DNA from: Eremothecium cymbalariae DBVPG#7215
Lineage: Eukaryota > Ascomycota > Saccharomycetes > Saccharomycetales > Saccharomycetaceae
Direction: 5' to 3'
NCBI RefSeq assembly: GCF_000235365.1
Contig: NC_016450.1
Coordinates: 310,001 to 374,000 of the forward strand
DNA: 64,000 bases
Notes under the pieces: model-generated
What the model was told of the DNA's origin: nothing
The model's input: only the letters and a program-made list of their open reading frames with translations
The model's database searches: none
Shown: positions 42,096-53,462 of the stretch, piece after piece
Position numbering within the stretch: the stretch's first letter is position 1
Layout of the letters: each line of letters starts with the position of its first letter
Made by a program: the position numbers and the translations under genes

Positions 42096-42929
42096 ACTTC
42101 CGGTTTCTAGCCATATATAATGCTATGTGTATTCCCCGCCAGTAATAGTACAGTGACTTTTTTTTGTGTTAGTATGTCCGTCTGTAATAAGTATATGGCC
42201 GTCTGCTACTGTTTGTTACGTCGGGCTACAATGTGCTATTTCTGTCCCGTAACTGACTGTCTCTAATTGCCTGGAACGGAGAGGAGGCTTGGCCTGGGTC
42301 CCCTGCTGTATTCTTCTACCTTCCCTTATCGGACCACAGCACCACATTGCTGTGACGGGAATACAAGTGTTTCCGCCGTGATTGTTATTTACGGATATAA
42401 AACTTGATAAGCGTTTAGCATATTTGGACAGCTCATGCCTCTACAAGGGAAACCCATGCTCGAGCTTGAATAATTACCAAATCTCTTGTGTACCGAATGT
42501 GTGTATGTCCATTCTGGCGGAATTTCTCCCCCACATAAATTAAGACCGGATATTCACCACACCTCGGCAAACTCCAGCCCCGTGAAATCTCAGGACGCAA
42601 ATTCTATATACAAACTCAATATTAGTTTTAAGAACACCAAATAACACGAGTTGGGTTTGTTTTCTGTTCTATGTCGCAAGAGGGTATAGGTTTAAGACTC
42701 TACTTAAAAGTTGATTTGGCTTGGGGATCAATCAGCAAGCCATATATATAGAATAAGAAAAATTGGAAGTTAACCAATACTAAGAGATAATAAACACGTT
42801 TGCAGAGATTATTTATTTATATTAAAGATTAAACTCTTTTTTGGAATAAGCGCAAAACTGTTAAGAAGGAAAACGATTCATAATTTGACAAGGCAATTTT
42901 TTTGATTTTGATTTTGGATAGTGTTAATA
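42096..42929. other. RPL1 3' flank and PCL promoter region
   Basis: About 830 bases between tandem plus-strand genes. A TATATATA (42743-42750) lies about 180 bases before the cyclin start. I see no further gene, RNA or repeat. Confidence 0.5.
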
Positions 42930-44147
42930 ATGATGATAACGAGTCCTCCTTTGAGTAATAGTTGTGCAAGTGATGTTATTGATGATACCGATTTGGATCT
43001 GGAGTTGACGGAGGTTCTCCAGCTACCATTGAAGTCCAGTCGATGCTTGTCTAATAACTTTTCTGAATTGTTGTTAGAACACAAGAAGGCTAAAGTGACT
43101 TCGCCGTCAGAGAATAACGAGGTGTGTGAGAAGCGTCATGTGGAAGAATTGTTGCAGGATGCTTCGCAGTTGAACGGGATGTTTGAACGGACTGCTGATA
43201 ATAATGATAGTTTTAGATCAGATCTTTTGCAGAGGAGTTGGTATAGCGGGGACAGATGCTACAGTAATACGACAACGAGCAATGTAAGTGTAGAAGCGAC
43301 AGCACCATCATCGACTACTTGTGGTTCGATGACGAATTTTCGGCTAAGCGAGGTGGAGTCTGATGATGAGATTAGTTTTGAGGATCACCTGAAGCGGGTA
43401 ATCTCGAAAAGGCTAGCATTGAAGAAGCTGAAAAGAGATGACGACTCCAAATATGATTTATCAGACAGGACGACTGACTCCGGTGCCTTGTCCAATTCTC
43501 CGGCGCCTGTATTATTCACTTCCCCGTACTCCCAGACACATACGCCAATTAAGGACAATATATTACCGACCCAGCAAATTATTGAAGGCACTGGTGCTGG
43601 GTCGTATAAGGAAGAATTATCTGCCGATGAAGCTTTAAAACTGTTCAAAGATGATATAGAAGCTGTGCTAAAATTATCCCAGACTGCAGAGTCTGATTGT
43701 AACTATAGAGATCCTTTTGAGATGAAGTGTCCTGCCACTGTGACATACCAGCAATATCTAGATAGGATTAACACCAAATGCATGTTCTCCGCATTGGTCT
43801 ATCGGACTGCTAATTGCTTGTTTCAGAGACTCACCTTACAAAGGCCGCCCACAGAGGCGGTCGACCCCCCGCAAGAGTGGAAAGTCAAGTGGCCCATCAC
43901 AAATGCCCATATCCACCGCCTTATTGTGGCACTAATACGGATATCAAATAAGATCTTAGAGGATACTGTGCATTCCCACGAATATTTCAGCAAAGTATGT
44001 GGCATCTCTAAAAAGTTATTGACAAAATTAGAAGTCTCATTGATACTGGCTTTACGCACTGACAGCTTGATGATCAGCAGCAGTTGTTTAAACAACTCCT
44101 TCCAGCTGCACACTGCGTTAGAGCGACAAATTTCAATGTCTTCCTAG
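42930..44147 (+). CDS. PCL10: Pho85 cyclin, Pcl8/Pcl10 type
   Basis: Pcl8 and Pcl10 direct the Pho85 kinase to glycogen synthase and thereby restrain glycogen storage (family knowledge). From the ATG at 42930 the product has 405 residues; the frame upstream opens at a GTG. The N-terminal half is acidic and Ser/Thr-rich (DDTDLDLELTEVLQLPLKSS). The cyclin box occupies about residues 265-385: VTYQQYLDRINTKCMFSALV, then WPITNAHIHRLIVALIRISN, and a closing helix ISKKLLTKLEVSLILALRTD. Position between RPL1 and SAR1 matches both duplicated S. cerevisiae loci. Confidence 0.9.
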   Translation: MMITSPPLSNSCASDVIDDTDLDLELTEVLQLPLKSSRCLSNNFSELLLEHKKAKVTSPSENNEVCEKRHVEELLQDASQLNGMFERTADNNDSFRSDLLQRSWYSGDRCYSNTTTSNVSVEATAPSSTTCGSMTNFRLSEVESDDEISFEDHLKRVISKRLALKKLKRDDDSKYDLSDRTTDSGALSNSPAPVLFTSPYSQTHTPIKDNILPTQQIIEGTGAGSYKEELSADEALKLFKDDIEAVLKLSQTAESDCNYRDPFEMKCPATVTYQQYLDRINTKCMFSALVYRTANCLFQRLTLQRPPTEAVDPPQEWKVKWPITNAHIHRLIVALIRISNKILEDTVHSHEYFSKVCGISKKLLTKLEVSLILALRTDSLMISSSCLNNSFQLHTALERQISMSS

Positions 44148-44572
44148 CCTACCTGCAGTAGAACCAAAACTTTTGACGACATCTAGCCTCGTCCAAGCCT
44201 CTTTCTCTTTACAAGAAATGTTACATACATCCCCAATTTCAATATTCCAAATAATATACTTAATCGTAATCGCACTTCTGTTCACAACCGCATGTAGAAG
44301 GGACTCTGAACACAGAAACGTTGCCAATCTGGCCAATTGAGATGCCTAAACAACCCCAACCCCTCCAAATACCTGCTCTTTAGCTTCCATTCCTGTCGTT
44401 TTTGTTGCGTGTTCAACCTTGAAGATTTAATATATCACATTTCTTTTTTTGATATCTAAAGAAAGCTGTTTCTAGTAAAAACACCTAGTTGATCATTGAA
44501 GTAGAAATATAGTCGTGTATAGTATATTTCAGCTTCACAAGATACGGAGTGAAAAGTACAATATATTAAGCT
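44148..44572. other. PCL/SAR1 intergenic region
   Basis: About 425 AT-rich bases upstream of SAR1. No RNA gene, repeat or clear factor site is seen. Confidence 0.5.
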
Positions 44573-45145
44573 ATGGCAGTCTGGGATTTATTTGGATGGT
44601 TTAGAGACATTTTGTCTTCTTTAGGCTTATGGAACAAGCACGGTAAATTGTTGTTCTTAGGTTTAGACAACGCTGGTAAGACTACTCTATTGCATATGCT
44701 AAAGAACGACAGATTAGCCACGTTGCAACCCACCTGGCATCCAACATCTGAGGAGTTAGCTATTGGGAATATCAAGTTCACTACGTTTGACTTGGGTGGG
44801 CACATTCAGGCGCGTAGGTTGTGGAAGGACTATTTTCCGGAAGTCAATGGGATTGTGTTTTTGGTTGATGCAGCAGATCCGGAGAGATTTAATGAAGCAC
44901 GTGTAGAACTAGATGCTTTATTCCAGATTCCTGAGTTAAATAATGTTCCTTTTGTGATTTTGGGTAACAAGATTGACGCGCCAAGTGCTGTTTCTGAAGC
45001 AGAGTTGCGTGCAGCGCTTGGATTGTTAAACACTACTGGTGGCGCTGGGATTGAGGGCCAAAGGCCAGTTGATCTATTTATGTGCTCGGTGGTCATGAGA
45101 TCTGGTTATTTGGAGGCTTTCCAGTGGTTATCTCAATATATTTGA
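44573..45145 (+). CDS. SAR1: COPII small GTPase Sar1
   Basis: Sar1 starts COPII coat assembly on the ER; in its GTP form it inserts an amphipathic helix and recruits Sec23/Sec24 (family knowledge). The product has 190 residues, the yeast length. The N-terminal helix [20 protein letters not shown] is present. The P-loop GLDNAGKT is at 30-37, switch I has the conserved [10 protein letters not shown], switch II has DLGGH, and the guanine motif NKID is near 132. The end FQWLSQYI matches the family. No intron is present. It is convergent with BMS1, as in the ancestral order. Confidence 0.98.
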   Translation: MAVWDLFGWFRDILSSLGLWNKHGKLLFLGLDNAGKTTLLHMLKNDRLATLQPTWHPTSEELAIGNIKFTTFDLGGHIQARRLWKDYFPEVNGIVFLVDAADPERFNEARVELDALFQIPELNNVPFVILGNKIDAPSAVSEAELRAALGLLNTTGGAGIEGQRPVDLFMCSVVMRSGYLEAFQWLSQYI

Positions 45146-45411
45146 AAAGTTTAATTGTATATGACGAATGCTCACAATTATGTAGAAATAGTCAGCTTCC
45201 TCACGTTTGTGAATATCCAACTATAAACTTATACAATATACTATTTGACAGCACTTGATAACTGTGTCATTGAAATAGTGTATCGTCTGTGTCGATGAGC
45301 ATTACTATTTATTTTGCAATTTAATTTACATATATGAGAAGTAAAATTGAAAAACAAATGACAAGTATACAATAGTGTTAAATATACAAATGATCGAGAA
45401 TTTCAAGTATA

Positions 45412-48400
45412 TTATTTTCTCTTTTTGAAGGACCCACCATTACTTTCTTCAGAGTTAAATTCTCTCTTTTTACCAGCTTTAGAAAAGAACTCTCTTTTCT
45501 TCTTCTTATCCTTTTCTGTCTTTATTTCTTCTGCCTTTGCTAGTTTTACCAACCTTGCTTTCCTCTCTTCGGCTTTCTTGGCATGCTTCTTCTCTTGTTT
45601 AGCATTGGCAAGTGTGAAGACCTTCTGCATAAAGGATCGTGCTTTCTTTTCTTCCCCTCCTAGTACAACAGCTCTCTTGGCCATGTAGGTCTTCTTCTTT
45701 TGAGGCTTTATTTTGTGAAGCTGAGATTTGAACGGTAACTCTCTTTGGACTGCCTTTGGAACCCTCAAGCCATTAAAGTGCCTTTCAACCCTTTCAACCT
45801 TCTTGTATGCACTATCTGCGTTCGTTGGAACTTCGATATTTTGTGCTGCTCTTATTTGCCCTACCAGTCTTAGGCCAGTCCACTCTTTCTTTTGCTTCAG
45901 TAGAAGAGACGTAACTGGATTGTAGAACTTCTTAATCTGAACCGGGTACCATGTTCGCAAGACAATAATGTCACTCAAAAGGATTTTATCCTCAAATGTG
46001 GCTCTAAAATTACCTTCTGGTTTTGACAAAGCCCTTTTGACCTCACCACGAATCCCAGAAACAGTCTTAATTTGAGCGCCCTCGAACCTAGCAACCTCCA
46101 TCACACTGGAGAACATATCTTTGATAAATGCTGTGTTTCTAAATATTTTGTATGGGTATCCCACCAACTTCAATTTCTTCACAATTTCAACACTGCTATC
46201 GATCTCTTCCACCACACCTGTTGCAGATATCCTGAAACTACCCGTCGTATGACTATTGGCAACAATCTGAACTCCGCAAAAGGTAGTATTAGGAGCACAA
46301 AGAGGCCCATAAAAACTAGCATTACAAAAAGTATGTTCTGGAGTATATTTCAACATTCTGGTTCTGGTTCTAGAATCTGATGTGGTATAGACAGGTAGGG
46401 TTTGGAATCTCCTCCAACCTAAAGAAATCACTAATGGATCATTTGTCTTTAAGATCTTTTTATGCCAACGGTGCCTTCTTATCCTGGCTTTGATAACACC
46501 AAATTTCAGCTCGCTAGGTAATAAACCTCCAAGGATGACGGGGAAATTTGGGTCAAAATGTTCAACAAATTCCATTGGTAGCTTTTCAAACACAATTCGG
46601 ACGTATGACCCAGCCTTATAACCCTCGATTTTTTGACGCTGTTCTGGTGTCATAGATGCAAACTCAGCATTGTTAATCTCTAGCTGTTTTGAAATCTTGG
46701 CTTTCTGGAGTTCATACCAGGTATCATACTCATTGTCTGGGTCGTCTTCTTTGAAATTCTCACCTTCTTCTATTTCGAATTTTAATCTCAGTTTTTCTTT
46801 CTTTGTAGCGTTTAAATCACGCTCTTCTTGCTGGGTAAGATCTTTCTGTTCTTCCTCTTCAAAGTCAGCAAATGAATCATCAGATTTATTGTGCTCTTCT
46901 GCCTCATCCTCATCCGAATCATCCTTTCCAGATTCTAAGTCCTCGAAATCGCCGTACAATTCCTCATCGTCACTACCATTTTTTTGAGCACTAGCAGAAC
47001 TAGAGTTTAGAGCACCAATAAATCTGCTATTAATGGATTCAATTGTTGTCCACTTAGTTGCAAGCTCATTTACTGTTTCGAATAGCGGCTTAAAGGTTTC
47101 AAGATCATCAACAGATGCAGAACCACCTGGCTGGGTTTGGTCTGCAGAATTCTTCTTAGTGAAGAAGGAGTCGCCATCATCATCATTATCTTCAGTATCC
47201 TCTTCTTGCTCACTATCCTCCTCAAACTCTCCTTTCCATCTCTTGATGACATCCGAAGGGGTAATATTATCCATATAAAGCAATTTACCGAGATCCCATT
47301 TTCTCTTCTTTTTGATTTGTTCTGTGAGTTTTCCTGCTGTAGATCTTGACCAACTTTCGTCGTTTTCGGATAACTCAAATTCAGAGTCCGTTTCAACGAT
47401 AATATCTTCTTCTTCATTATCATTGGAGTCGACGTCAAGCAGTTTAGGAGGAGAATCTTCTTCTTCATTCAGTTCACCTCCTTCATCATCTGATTTTAGA
47501 TTGTCGACCTCTTCGTCAGCTTCTTGAATAGATTTCCCGTATAGTTTTGGTTTTCTTAATGACTTGCGACCACTATGTCCAGACAACAAAGGCTCATCAT
47601 GCTCGGCTAGACCATTGTCCATCTCATGTAATTCAGCACCTGAACTGAAAAGTTGAAGTCCCGTGTTGTTAAACCTCTCGCCTATACTTTGATCCACGGC
47701 TTGCAGGTCTGTGACCAGTTTCTCACCTTCACCCTTTTCTTGACCAGGAATAAAGGAAACATCGTCGCCCCTCTTTCCTCCGATATCAATATAAACCGCA
47801 TCCTTATCCATGAGCACACCACCAACATCAGACATTGGTGCATAGATTAGCTTCCGGTTATCGTCCAACCTCCGGCGTCTCCGAGTGGTAGTGCCAGTAG
47901 CACCTTCGGCATTCTCCTTAGCCTTCTCACGCTCATAATCATCCAGCTTCTGCTGGAAGTATGGAGTGGGGCATGGATCAGGAAGTTTTTCTACATGAGA
48001 TATAGCGTAATCGCCAACACCAGCAATATGCACTTGTAAGCCTGGCGTACTAGGCAATGCTGTACCATGGAGATAACCGTATATCGCTACGGTACGATCA
48101 ACCTGGCTTCCTTCGGTTTCAAGTATCTCCGGGTGTGTCAGATCTGTCATACGATCAGCAAGCAAATAAGGATGTTCATTTCTCCATTTCAATGGCCTGA
48201 ATTTCATCACGCTAATAAACCGGGTCAGGTTCAAAATTTCACGATCTGGATAACGCCCATTCAAAACCCCCGACAAATAGAATAGCTTAGCACCCTGGTA
48301 CACCTCCGTCCAAAACCGGTGCTTTAACCGCTTCTTCGTAGCCCGCAGCGTCGACTGTGACTTGAATAAATCCAGATGCGTCGCAATACCAAGCACCCGC

Positions 48401-48896
48401 GGCATACCATGATGCTGTGCCAAATTCAAAAACTCCATCGTCTCCATCTCAAACCCAAAGTTACCATCAATCATCAACAGAACAAGATCGACTACCTTCG
48501 CAATATCAATCATCGAATTCAAATCATCTGCAGGACACTCCAAAAAAGTAAGTCTGCGTCGCTTCCCTGACACAACCGTAACTGGCCCATTGATCTCACT
48601 CAACGTCGTCTTGGTCAGCCTCCGCACAAGCGACTTGATAAGCGTGGTCTTCCCAGTCCCCGGAGGCCCCCACAACCCCCCACAATCACCGGCGGCGGGT
48701 CATCCTCAGGCGTGCGGTCAACCATTGGCACATGCAACTTCCGTTCGTTCTTGTCACTCGTCCGCTGCATCGACCTGGCCATCTTCCCCGGCGCCGCCAC
48801 AGCAAAAGCTTTGGCATTGTGGCCCTGCGAATGTAGCTTCTTCTTTGCAGTCGTCTTCTCCTTCTTCCCTCGATGCTCCTTATTTCCCTGCTCCAT
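45412..48896 (-). CDS. BMS1: Ribosome-biogenesis GTPase Bms1, frameshifted near the N-terminus
   Basis: Bms1 is a GTPase of the small-subunit processome that binds Rcl1 (family knowledge; essential in yeast). The first frame begins at the ATG at 48896 (MEQGNKEHRGKKEKTTAKKK, matching the yeast start) and reads through HVPMVDRTPEDDPPPVIV. The frame then changes just before the P-loop GPPGTGKTT, and the second frame carries the rest to 45412 (KSLVRRLTK, THLDLFKSQSTLRATKKRL, the acidic middle and a basic tail). The break lies at two C-runs on the plus strand, C5 (48667-48671) and C6 (48676-48681). Removing one base from each gives a family-like VIVGVVGPPGTGKT; adding a single base also restores the frame. 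The rest of the gene is intact, so a sequence error is likely. Confidence 0.93.
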
Positions 48897-49313
48897 CTCA
48901 ACGCCCTTAGCCTTTCCTATGGTATCCTTTCGAGTGCCGATGATGTCCTGCATATCCCATCTGCACGACCATTATATATATGCATAGTGCAGGTTTTTCA
49001 CTTTCTCGAGAGCATAGAAAAAGAAACAAAGTCACGTGAATGTCACATGGCTGATCACGTGATCAGTCACGCCACCTGCTTATGTAATTATGTAGAACGC
49101 AAAAAAGAAATTCTCTCAGCGGCAGACTTTAGAACAGCTTCACACGAAGATCGAAAGGAGAAGATAAGTTGGAGTGTTTTTTTTAAATTAGTTTTACATA
49201 TTTATATTGATTTTTGTTCTTTTGTTTCAGCCTACAGGAGCATTGAACAAGAAGATATAGAGTATTAGTGTAGGTTTGATAGCAGAAAAGTGATTTGGTT
49301 TGGTTCTTGAGAA
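48897..49313. other. Divergent BMS1/ITC1 promoter region
   Basis: About 420 bases. It contains three Cbf1-type motifs within 33 bases (listed separately). An in-frame ATG at 48953 could extend Bms1 by 19 residues but has no family support. Confidence 0.55.
49031..49066. promoter_or_regulatory. Cluster of three Cbf1/CDEI-type boxes
   Basis: GTCACGTG (49031-49038), GTCACATG (49042-49049) and the perfect 16-base palindrome centred on ATCACGTGAT (49051-49066) each match the RTCACRTG consensus bound by Cbf1. They lie about 250-280 bases upstream of ITC1 and 135-170 bases upstream of BMS1. No CDEIII-type element follows, so this is not a centromere. Confidence 0.65.
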
Positions 49314-52300
49314 ATGGTACTGTACAAAAGAAAGCCGATTGTGCTTCCAACACCTAAGGCGCTGCCAAGAAATTTGGCGTGCAAAGTTTGGCATATTAAA
49401 GAAACAGGAGAATGGTTTTGTACATATCAGGGGTATTTGGATCGGCTTGATTTCTATATGAGACATTATTTTACGTGTGAGATAACGGGGACTTCGTGTT
49501 TGACATTTTTTGATGCTTTGAATAGTGAAGAGAGTCAGTTTAAGAATGTTGAAGAGAAGTTTCCTTTAAAGTTGCGGGAGCCTGTTGCACGGTTTCTTCA
49601 TTTCAACGAAGTGAGGCGGTTGGATTTGTTAGTGGAGCAGGTTTATGCGAAGTTCAAGACGGATTTTTTTCCTGGAGAGATAGTTTATCTGCGTAAGAAT
49701 CGTCAAGAGATGACTCCTACGCCGGACGATTTGTTTAAAGATGGGGAACAGCCCAGTGCGCCTAATTCGTCGTCGTCGAACTATAGTGGGCATGTTTTGC
49801 AGTATCAGAAGCCGTATGTGATAAAGGAGAAGGCGCATTTCAATGCGGTCATGGATCCGGAGACGAAGAAGCAGCTGTCGCCTGCGTATTCCAAGTATAT
49901 GTTGACTGAGGAGCATTCTAGTGGGACGGGCAATTATATTATTGCGGACCAGTCACAAATTTACAGAGACCGGTCGAGCTTTACCAAGCATCTGATTAAA
50001 TGTTTCTGTAAGATTACCCTTCGTCGTGCGTCGTCGAAGATGGGTGCTCCTTGGTGTGTGAAGGAAGATTATTTGCCTATGTACGGGCTGACGATGGAGT
50101 GGCCTGCCGATATGTTGAAGTACAAAGAAGATCCTGTAGAGTCAGGATTGAATGCCGCCTCGTCTAAGAGGTCGCATGAAGAAGGAAACGTCGGCAGTAT
50201 TGAAGCTTATTGTGGGTTTCCTGATATAGAACATGAACTTGGCGATGGGCTGAAGGAGCACAAAAAGAGAATCAAAAGGGATAATCAGGCAGCTTTGTTG
50301 CCATATTCTACTAATGGTGCGGGAGTTTCCACCGATGATACAGACAAGAAACGACAGGATTTGCAGGAAGACGAAAATCTGCAATATCAGGCTGGTATCC
50401 CACTCCCACAAACTGAAGCTACGCCTATAACTTCTATTATGGAAGACATGAAGTTGCCATATGTTGGCCCACACCAGCCATTGTCTGCGCTACTGACATA
50501 TTCGAAAGATTTGGAACATATACCGCTGAACTCTAATATCGCTCTTTTTAAAGAATTTGACAAGTTAATCCAGTGTTATACGTTTCTAAATACGTTTAAT
50601 GAAAAGATATGCATGTCAAATTTTACCTGGGAGAATTTTATAACAACATTGAGATGCACTGACGTAAAACTTTTTTCAGGTAAAGTAGTGACCATTAAAC
50701 AAAGGGATAATGATATAGACAACTTCACATTTAATGGAAAGGATACTAGCGATTCTGATCCACAGTTCAAATACTCTTTAAGCAAATCTCAGTTTGAAGA
50801 AGATGCGGCAGCTTTTATTGAATCGAAAAATAACCAATATTTATGTTATACCATTGAGGACGACGTTCCAGTAGACGACGAATATCTAGATGCCATAAAT
50901 GGGAACGGCTCAGCCTTGCTCATAGAATGCTTTGTAGCTTTACTTCGGCTCTTCATTGATGAAGAAGGTGACTGGAAAACCTTGGTTATGGAAAACTGGT
51001 ATGATGATGATGATGATGACGATGACGATGACGACAACAATAACAACAACAACAAGGAAAATTCTACGAAGGATTCATCAAATAAACTATCGAGTAAACA
51101 GAATGCGACCAATGGAGAAGGCGTAGACGATAACCCCAAGTCCGAAGAAGAAGAAGATATTCATGACAGTAATAGTGAAAGTAGCAAATATTTACAAGAA
51201 AATGATCAGCAGGAAGATTCAAACGGAATTACGAATCCTGAAATTGATACCTTATTGGACAAGTGTTTGACATTTCGTAAAATAAATTGGTCTGAGCGGC
51301 TAACGAAAAGACAGTTTCAAAATGGATTTTGGATTATTGAGTTATTGGGTATTTATCAGGATTGCATGCACTTGCCAATGTACACTGATTTTATCCACAA
51401 ATTTATCAGAGCTGTGGTACCCAAAGAGTCACATCCTTGCCAACTAAACAAAATATTGTGGAGAAATTTTGCGAGAAATCTAACAATAGAGGAAAAGGTT
51501 ACTTCTATGTGGATATTAGTTGATTTGGTGTCTAATTTTTCACAGGAAATCAAAGCAGCAGTCGAGGATTCCATGGAGCTTTGTGGTCAAATCCGCAGTG
51601 AAAGATACAAGATTGGAAGAGATTTGAAATCAGAATACCAAATTTTGTCTGAACTGCAAGAGTCCAGGAAAAAACTTGAGGCTAATGCCGTATCCCAAGA
51701 ATTCTTAGATTTGGAAAAGAAACTTGAACAGCAAGAATCGAAGATTGCGCATTTGCAGGATGATAAGTATTATTTAGATCGTGTATTATGTGAAAACGAC
51801 TTGCAAAGATTAAAGCCATTGGGAATGGATAGATACGGTAATAAGTTTTATTGGTTGGAGTTGTACGGAATGAATAGACCTTCAAAAGCTGGGGATGATG
51901 CATTTGTGTCGTTAACTTCTGGCAGAATCTGGATTCAAGGCCCCAATTTATGGGATTCAACTTATATTTTGGGAGTTAGTGAAGAAGAAGTCGAAGAATG
52001 GAAGCGTTTAAGGCTTACCTGTGGACCTAGTGAGGCGACAAAGTCTGTTTTCAATATATACCGCGCGGAAGATGGAAGTTACAAACTATTTGAGACCACA
52101 TGTAACGAAGAGGTTGAACTTATTGACCGTCATGGTATAATAAATCATAATAGAACGCTAACCCCTCTACAAAAGAAGATTATAGATGAAACCCCAGAAG
52201 GTTTATTATTGTCAGATGATCAATGGTATTATATAAACAGTATCGAAGATTACAAAATTTTAGTTGATTGGTGGGAAAATTGGGGCAGACGTGAGCATGA

Positions 52301-52934
52301 TCTGTTGAGACAAGTCAAGAGTGCCGAATGCGAAATTTTGGCCAGTTTGGAACGTGATCTGGAGAATATTGACAAGTTGGAAGCGGTGAAAGAACTAAAG
52401 GAGCAATTCCACCAATATGAATTATCTGAAGATGAATTAAAGGCAACTGTGCAAACGATTAGCGAAGAGGATGACCAAGAATTTAAAGAAGGTGATCAAC
52501 TGGAGCAACTAGCAGAGGAAATCATGAAACTTGACGATTCTTTTAAGACACGTAAAATCCTCAATAAGATACGGAATCTAGAGTTACAGCGTGATGAGCT
52601 TTTGGCCAAGAAGCAGTCCATCGAAGGTTCCAAAAAACCAGGTTCACGTGTGCAGCTACGTTCTGAACGTAAGAGAAATATGATAAACCGTGATAAAAAA
52701 TTAAAGAAGCAAGAAGAGATCCTTACAGATCTGATTAACATTCCTCTGACCGCACCACAAAGACGTCTAGTGGCGTGGGAAAACGAATTGGCTAAAAAAC
52801 TCTGGGGAACGTCACTAATGAAAGGTGCTAGTGGTAAGTTTAAGGGACAAGTCAAGGATTCAGTTGATCATAAACTTACGTCTATTCTAAAAAACACTTT
52901 AAAATATCAGGATGCAGCAACAACCGTTGCATGA
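49314..52934 (+). CDS. ITC1: ISW2 chromatin-remodelling subunit Itc1
   Basis: Itc1 is the Acf1-like partner of the Isw2 ATPase, which slides nucleosomes to repress genes such as early meiotic genes (family knowledge). The product has 1206 residues (Itc1 1264, its duplicate YPL216W about 1100). A WAC domain comes first (about 5-130): VLYKRKPIVLPTPKALPRNL, then KVWHIKETGEWFCTYQGYLD. A DDT domain lies near 402-460 (ALFKEFDKLIQCYTFLNTFN). Near 562-580 is a run of ten Asp then six Asn. WHIM-type segments follow near 712 and 832 (LKPLGMDRYGNKFYWLEL), with coiled coils at about 760-815 and in the C-terminal part. The first ATG (49314) matches the family start. Confidence 0.94.
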   Translation: MVLYKRKPIVLPTPKALPRNLACKVWHIKETGEWFCTYQGYLDRLDFYMRHYFTCEITGTSCLTFFDALNSEESQFKNVEEKFPLKLREPVARFLHFNEVRRLDLLVEQVYAKFKTDFFPGEIVYLRKNRQEMTPTPDDLFKDGEQPSAPNSSSSNYSGHVLQYQKPYVIKEKAHFNAVMDPETKKQLSPAYSKYMLTEEHSSGTGNYIIADQSQIYRDRSSFTKHLIKCFCKITLRRASSKMGAPWCVKEDYLPMYGLTMEWPADMLKYKEDPVESGLNAASSKRSHEEGNVGSIEAYCGFPDIEHELGDGLKEHKKRIKRDNQAALLPYSTNGAGVSTDDTDKKRQDLQEDENLQYQAGIPLPQTEATPITSIMEDMKLPYVGPHQPLSALLTYSKDLEHIPLNSNIALFKEFDKLIQCYTFLNTFNEKICMSNFTWENFITTLRCTDVKLFSGKVVTIKQRDNDIDNFTFNGKDTSDSDPQFKYSLSKSQFEEDAAAFIESKNNQYLCYTIEDDVPVDDEYLDAINGNGSALLIECFVALLRLFIDEEGDWKTLVMENWYDDDDDDDDDDDNNNNNNKENSTKDSSNKLSSKQNATNGEGVDDNPKSEEEEDIHDSNSESSKYLQENDQQEDSNGITNPEIDTLLDKCLTFRKINWSERLTKRQFQNGFWIIELLGIYQDCMHLPMYTDFIHKFIRAVVPKESHPCQLNKILWRNFARNLTIEEKVTSMWILVDLVSNFSQEIKAAVEDSMELCGQIRSERYKIGRDLKSEYQILSELQESRKKLEANAVSQEFLDLEKKLEQQESKIAHLQDDKYYLDRVLCENDLQRLKPLGMDRYGNKFYWLELYGMNRPSKAGDDAFVSLTSGRIWIQGPNLWDSTYILGVSEEEVEEWKRLRLTCGPSEATKSVFNIYRAEDGSYKLFETTCNEEVELIDRHGIINHNRTLTPLQKKIIDETPEGLLLSDDQWYYINSIEDYKILVDWWENWGRREHDLLRQVKSAECEILASLERDLENIDKLEAVKELKEQFHQYELSEDELKATVQTISEEDDQEFKEGDQLEQLAEEIMKLDDSFKTRKILNKIRNLELQRDELLAKKQSIEGSKKPGSRVQLRSERKRNMINRDKKLKKQEEILTDLINIPLTAPQRRLVAWENELAKKLWGTSLMKGASGKFKGQVKDSVDHKLTSILKNTLKYQDAATTVA
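51002..51056 (+). repeat. GAT/GAC then AAC repeat in ITC1
   Basis: In-frame triplet repeats encode ten Asp followed by six Asn, with GAT and GAC mixed. It is probably length-variable between strains and should not disturb the folded domains. Confidence 0.9.
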
Positions 52935-53462
52935 TGAAATTCACAATAAAAAAATAAAAAAATGGCATAAACTGGTGATACCCTGTCAAAAGAACAAAGT
53001 TGACGCACAATCAAAAACACCAAAATTAAAGAATGTAACGATTGGAACGGGGTATGAACGTACCCTGTAGAAGATACAATACGTTCAATATTTTCAGGGA
53101 CTACTAAAAACCTGAACTGTAACACACCAAAAGTTATACATAGATAGAGAGCTGTGCTAGTTGTAGCAAACTATTAGAACATTATATAATTATCGCAAAA
53201 CCAGCAGGAAATAAATTATAGTAATTCTTTTTACAAATGAACGATTGAACGGAGGTATTCATTCATTCATTCATTACGCATTGTCATCTTCGACGTCCTT
53301 CTTGGCGCTGGTTAAATCAAAAATTTCAAATTTGGCTTTAATAATTCATCTGATGAATACAGGATGTAATTAGAATTGTATAATTTAAGATATAACGGGC
53401 GATATTTCTTCATCCATTCCACTAGTGGTTGTTGGAGTGATATTTATTCTTTTCAGTCGGTG
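52935..53462. other. ITC1/CBP3 intergenic region
   Basis: About 530 bases between tandem plus-strand genes. It contains four ATTC units (53257-53275). A short protein-like minus-strand stretch, without a start, is discussed as a finding. The CBP3 frame is open from a TTG at 53376, but no ATG precedes 53463. Confidence 0.5.
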
